A stretch of DNA of 8,048 nucleotides from an uncultured bacterium. Lineage in GTDB: Bacteria > Cyanobacteriota > Vampirovibrionia > Gastranaerophilales > Gastranaerophilaceae. Location of the stretch: positions 1 through 8,048 of the forward strand of contig CACXAK010000043.1 in the NCBI GenBank assembly GCA_902765655.1. Reading direction: 5' to 3'. Below are positions 6,347-8,048 of the stretch, in pieces. A program made the translations under genes and the position numbers. Numbering within the stretch: the stretch's first letter is position 1; each line of letters begins with the position of its first letter. Under the pieces are notes generated by a model. That model did not search any database. It saw only the letters and a list, made by a program, of their open reading frames with translations, and was not told where the DNA came from.

Positions 6347-6373
6347 AAAAAAAACAGGTTCGAACCGAACCTG
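6347..6373 (-). terminator. Intrinsic terminator of the two-gene orphan unit
   Basis: On the minus strand CAGGTTCG, a 3-base loop and CGAACCTG form a perfect 8-bp stem (6373-6355), followed by eight T (6354-6347). It begins 35 bases after the stop of the 128-residue gene. It separates that unit from the rsmD cluster. Confidence 0.92.
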
Positions 6374-6407
6374 CCATAAATTAAAATATATATCAACAAT
6401 ACTTTTA

Positions 6408-6794
6408 TTAACTCAATGCCATCAATGCTTTTACTGCACGAGCATTTTCTCTGACATCTTCTTCAAATTCTTCACCTGAGATTGTGCGTTCAAGAACATT
6501 CATTGCTTCCTGCTTATCTTCCAATGATAACAGGCAATTGATTGTGCTCATTGCAACAACGGTAGACATATCATTAATTCCTTTGCCTCTGTGAGAAATT
6601 ACAACAGACAATGAAGCCGGTTCATTTCTTTTTACCAACGCAAGAGCCGTCATCTCTCTGATTTCATCGATTGATGAATTTGTTCCGATTTCTTCCAATA
6701 CCGCAACTGCATCAGGGCTCGGATTGATTGTTAAAGAATCAATAATATCACTAACTTTCATATAATTTTTACTTGATTTAATTGTTGTTTCCAT
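6408..6794 (-). CDS. Hypothetical HEAT-like helical repeat protein, 128 residues
   Basis: Not recognised as a named family. After a short polar start it is almost wholly helical, with paired hydrophobic helices. Segments such as SSIDEIREMTALALVKRNEPASL (40-62), TVVAMSTINCLLSLEDKQEAM (78-98) and EDVRENARAVKALMAL (112-127) resemble the second helices and turns of HEAT or PBS-lyase-type repeats, which act as protein-binding scaffolds. There is no signal peptide, membrane segment or catalytic motif; the only Cys is at about 87. The start ATG is preceded by GGGAG at a spacing of 6, and it lies 11 bases after the stop of the 176-residue gene. The pair shares a terminator, so they are probably co-transcribed and may act together. 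Fold assignment is inference from residue pattern only. Confidence 0.8.
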   Translation of the reverse strand: METTIKSSKNYMKVSDIIDSLTINPSPDAVAVLEEIGTNSSIDEIREMTALALVKRNEPASLSVVISHRGKGINDMSTVVAMSTINCLLSLEDKQEAMNVLERTISGEEFEEDVRENARAVKALMALS

Positions 6795-6805
6795 CTTTTA
6801 CTCCC

Positions 6806-7336
6806 TTATGCCGCTACCGCTATTTCTTCTTCCAACGCTTTTAATGAATCAACCAACATTGGTTTAACTTCCGTATGAGGATCAAGTTTTGCCATTCTTG
6901 CAATTTCTTTTTCCCTTGACTTGAACAGTTTGCCCATGTCGACTGCCAATGCCTCTTTTACGGCATTATAACCATTTTTTATACCTTCACCCAAATGAAT
7001 TTCGGTATTCCCGATTTCGCAAACTTTATTCCACGCTGCAACCATACCTTCTTTCATTCTGTGGCCAAATTCTTTTATAGATTCGATACCTTCATAAAAT
7101 CTTCTGCCAAAATCATTGATTGAACCGACAAAAGTAGAATATATTCTTTTTGTGCTTTGGCTTATATTACCGACAACACCGGCATCTTTTTTTGAACTCA
7201 ATTCAAGTACATCCGCATTTAAAACATTTTTCTGGAAATTCGCGAACGGATTAGAACTTCTGCGGACATTTTTTTCGTTAAGAGTCGTATTAAAAATACG
7301 GTGACTTAACTGACTTACTTTTTCTATTGTTGACAT
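6806..7336 (-). CDS. Hypothetical helical protein with 14-residue repeats, 176 residues
   Basis: I do not recognise the family. The first 60 residues look disordered and include NPFANFQKNVLNADVLE (29-45); I recall similar NPF...VL.ADV segments in proteins of gut Melainabacteria, unverified. The centre has a 14-residue repeat: DFGRRFYEGIESIK (75-88), EFGHRMKEGMVAAW (89-102) and a weaker HLGEGIKNGYNAVK (114-127), each with aromatic or hydrophobic residues and a Gly placed as in an amphipathic helix. This might bind a membrane surface or a helical partner. The C-terminus (135-176) is charged and helical. No signal peptide or transmembrane segment is seen. AGAGG lies 6 bases before the ATG. It is first in a two-gene unit with the HEAT-like gene and diverges from mazG. 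Confidence 0.8.
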   Translation of the reverse strand: MSTIEKVSQLSHRIFNTTLNEKNVRRSSNPFANFQKNVLNADVLELSSKKDAGVVGNISQSTKRIYSTFVGSINDFGRRFYEGIESIKEFGHRMKEGMVAAWNKVCEIGNTEIHLGEGIKNGYNAVKEALAVDMGKLFKSREKEIARMAKLDPHTEVKPMLVDSLKALEEEIAVAA

Positions 7337-7376
7337 ACTTTACCTCTCTTTTATAACTCTATATATCCACCAATTT

Positions 7377-7385
7377 AGTCTAGCA
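7377..7385 (-). promoter_or_regulatory. Candidate extended -10 promoter of the orphan unit
   Basis: The minus strand carries TGC TAGACT (hexamer 4 of 6 to TATAAT) about 40 bases before the ATG of the 176-residue gene. This would give a leader of roughly 34 bases that includes the AGAGG site. No convincing -35 is present. The call rests on the shared TGn pattern. Confidence 0.35.
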
Positions 7386-7423
7386 TATCGACTGAATTTA
7401 AAATCATCCTTCCGTATGATTTG

Positions 7424-7432
7424 TGCTAAAAT
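7424..7432 (+). promoter_or_regulatory. mazG promoter, extended -10 (TGCTAAAAT), probably leaderless mRNA
   Basis: TGC TAAAAT matches the extended -10 consensus with 5 of 6 hexamer bases. The hexamer ends 6 bases before the mazG ATG, so transcription would begin at or next to the A of the start codon. There is no Shine-Dalgarno between them, which agrees with a leaderless message. No clear -35 is seen. Confidence 0.55.
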
Positions 7433-7438
7433 ACGAAT

Positions 7439-8048
7439 ATGAATTACAAAAATCTGGAAGAATTAATACAAGTTGTAGCAAAACTCAGAGCCCCCGACGG
7501 ATGCCCGTGGGACAAAGAACAAACTCATCAGTCGCTGCGTCCGAACATGCTAGAAGAAGCGTATGAAGCAGTTGATGCAATTGATGAAAACAACATGCCT
7601 CACCTGAGGGAAGAACTTGGAGATGTCTTATTGCAGGTGCTTTTACATTCACAAATTGCTTCAGAAAAAGGTGATTTTGATATTGAGGCAGTCGCAAAAG
7701 AACTTAAAGACAAGCTTATTCACCGTCACCCTCATGTTTTCGGGAACGCAAAAATTGATAATGCTCAAGATGTTTTGAAAGCATGGGATAAATTGAAAGC
7801 CGAAGAAAAAACAGAACGCAAATCAGCAATGGACGGGCTTTCAAAAAGCCAGCCGGCGCTTGTACTTGCTCAAAAAATTTCCAAAAGAGCAGTCAAAGTC
7901 GGATTTGAATGGCCTGATGAACAATCTTTGTATGATTGTTTTTATTCTGAAATTGAAGAATTTAAACAAGCACAAAAAGAACAAGATAAAAATCACATGG
8001 AAGAAGAATACGGTGACATACTTTTTGCTGCTGTTAATCTTGCACGCT
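7439..8048 (+). CDS. mazG: Nucleoside triphosphate pyrophosphohydrolase MazG (3' end cut by window edge)
   Basis: MazG hydrolyses (d)NTPs to the monophosphate and pyrophosphate, clearing non-canonical nucleotides and affecting ppGpp levels in E. coli. The first 203 of roughly 260 residues are present. The reading frame is open from the ATG to the right edge. CPWDKEQTHQSL (22-33) is the family's start signature. The N-terminal domain has the metal-binding EExxE (Glu39, Glu40, Glu43) and ExxD (Glu59, Asp62), then KLIHRHPHVFG (92-102). The second MazG domain has SEIEEF (170-175) and EEEYGDILFAAVNLAR (188-203), so it is the two-domain E. coli type, not a short phage type. It is the only plus-strand gene and diverges from the orphan unit across 102 bases. 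The ATG has no Shine-Dalgarno; the first residues (MNYKNLEELIQVVAKLRAP) agree with homologues. Confidence 0.94.
   Translation, partial: MNYKNLEELIQVVAKLRAPDGCPWDKEQTHQSLRPNMLEEAYEAVDAIDENNMPHLREELGDVLLQVLLHSQIASEKGDFDIEAVAKELKDKLIHRHPHVFGNAKIDNAQDVLKAWDKLKAEEKTERKSAMDGLSKSQPALVLAQKISKRAVKVGFEWPDEQSLYDCFYSEIEEFKQAQKEQDKNHMEEEYGDILFAAVNLAR

Noticed and set aside
7485..7697. Minus-strand open frame at the right end
   Set aside because: It is antisense to mazG, whose frame matches the family throughout.

Overview
The window is an AT-rich bacterial chromosome segment. Everything from the left edge to about 7340 is coded on the minus strand; only the gene at the right edge (mazG) is on the plus strand. 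A GT9 heptosyltransferase implies a Gram-negative envelope with heptose-type glycans. The AT-rich bias, the gyrA sequence (a CARIVGEVLGKYHPHGDS stretch), the coupled GGDEF/HD-GYP gene and the style of the two orphan proteins fit the non-photosynthetic cyanobacterial sister lineage (Vampirovibrionia/Melainabacteria, e.g. Gastranaerophilales). That placement is inference from recollection, not from a search; I put it at roughly even odds.

Layout in order of minus-strand transcription, right to left. (1) A two-gene unit (7336 to 6408) of unrecognised proteins, a 176-residue helical protein and a 128-residue HEAT-like protein, each with a good ribosome binding site, ends at a textbook intrinsic terminator (6347-6373). 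(2) A tightly packed cluster follows: rsmD (16S rRNA methyltransferase), a heptosyltransferase, a GAF-GGDEF-degenerate HD-GYP signalling protein, thiL (thiamine-monophosphate kinase), comF (competence-associated phosphoribosyltransferase) and a 105-residue orphan. Gaps are 2 to 47 bases, so it is probably one operon. (3) The cluster ends in an imperfect hairpin made of inverted arrays of an 8-bp unit (646-732). (4) gyrA, cut by the left edge, follows with its own extended -10 promoter, a strong ribosome binding site and a TTG start. On the plus strand, mazG (7439 to the right edge, partial) diverges from the two-gene unit.

Most genes are housekeeping. The points of note are: thiL carries two in-frame insertions that look like dispersed palindromic repeats, one of them apparently nested; the signalling protein has an intact-looking diguanylate cyclase core with an I-site but has lost key HD-GYP metal ligands; the inverted octamer array; an apparent set of extended -10 promoters, with rsmD and mazG plausibly leaderless; and the two orphan genes. 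I do not see a CRISPR array, transposase, tRNA, rRNA, phage module or defence system. No stretch over 300 bases lacks a gene.
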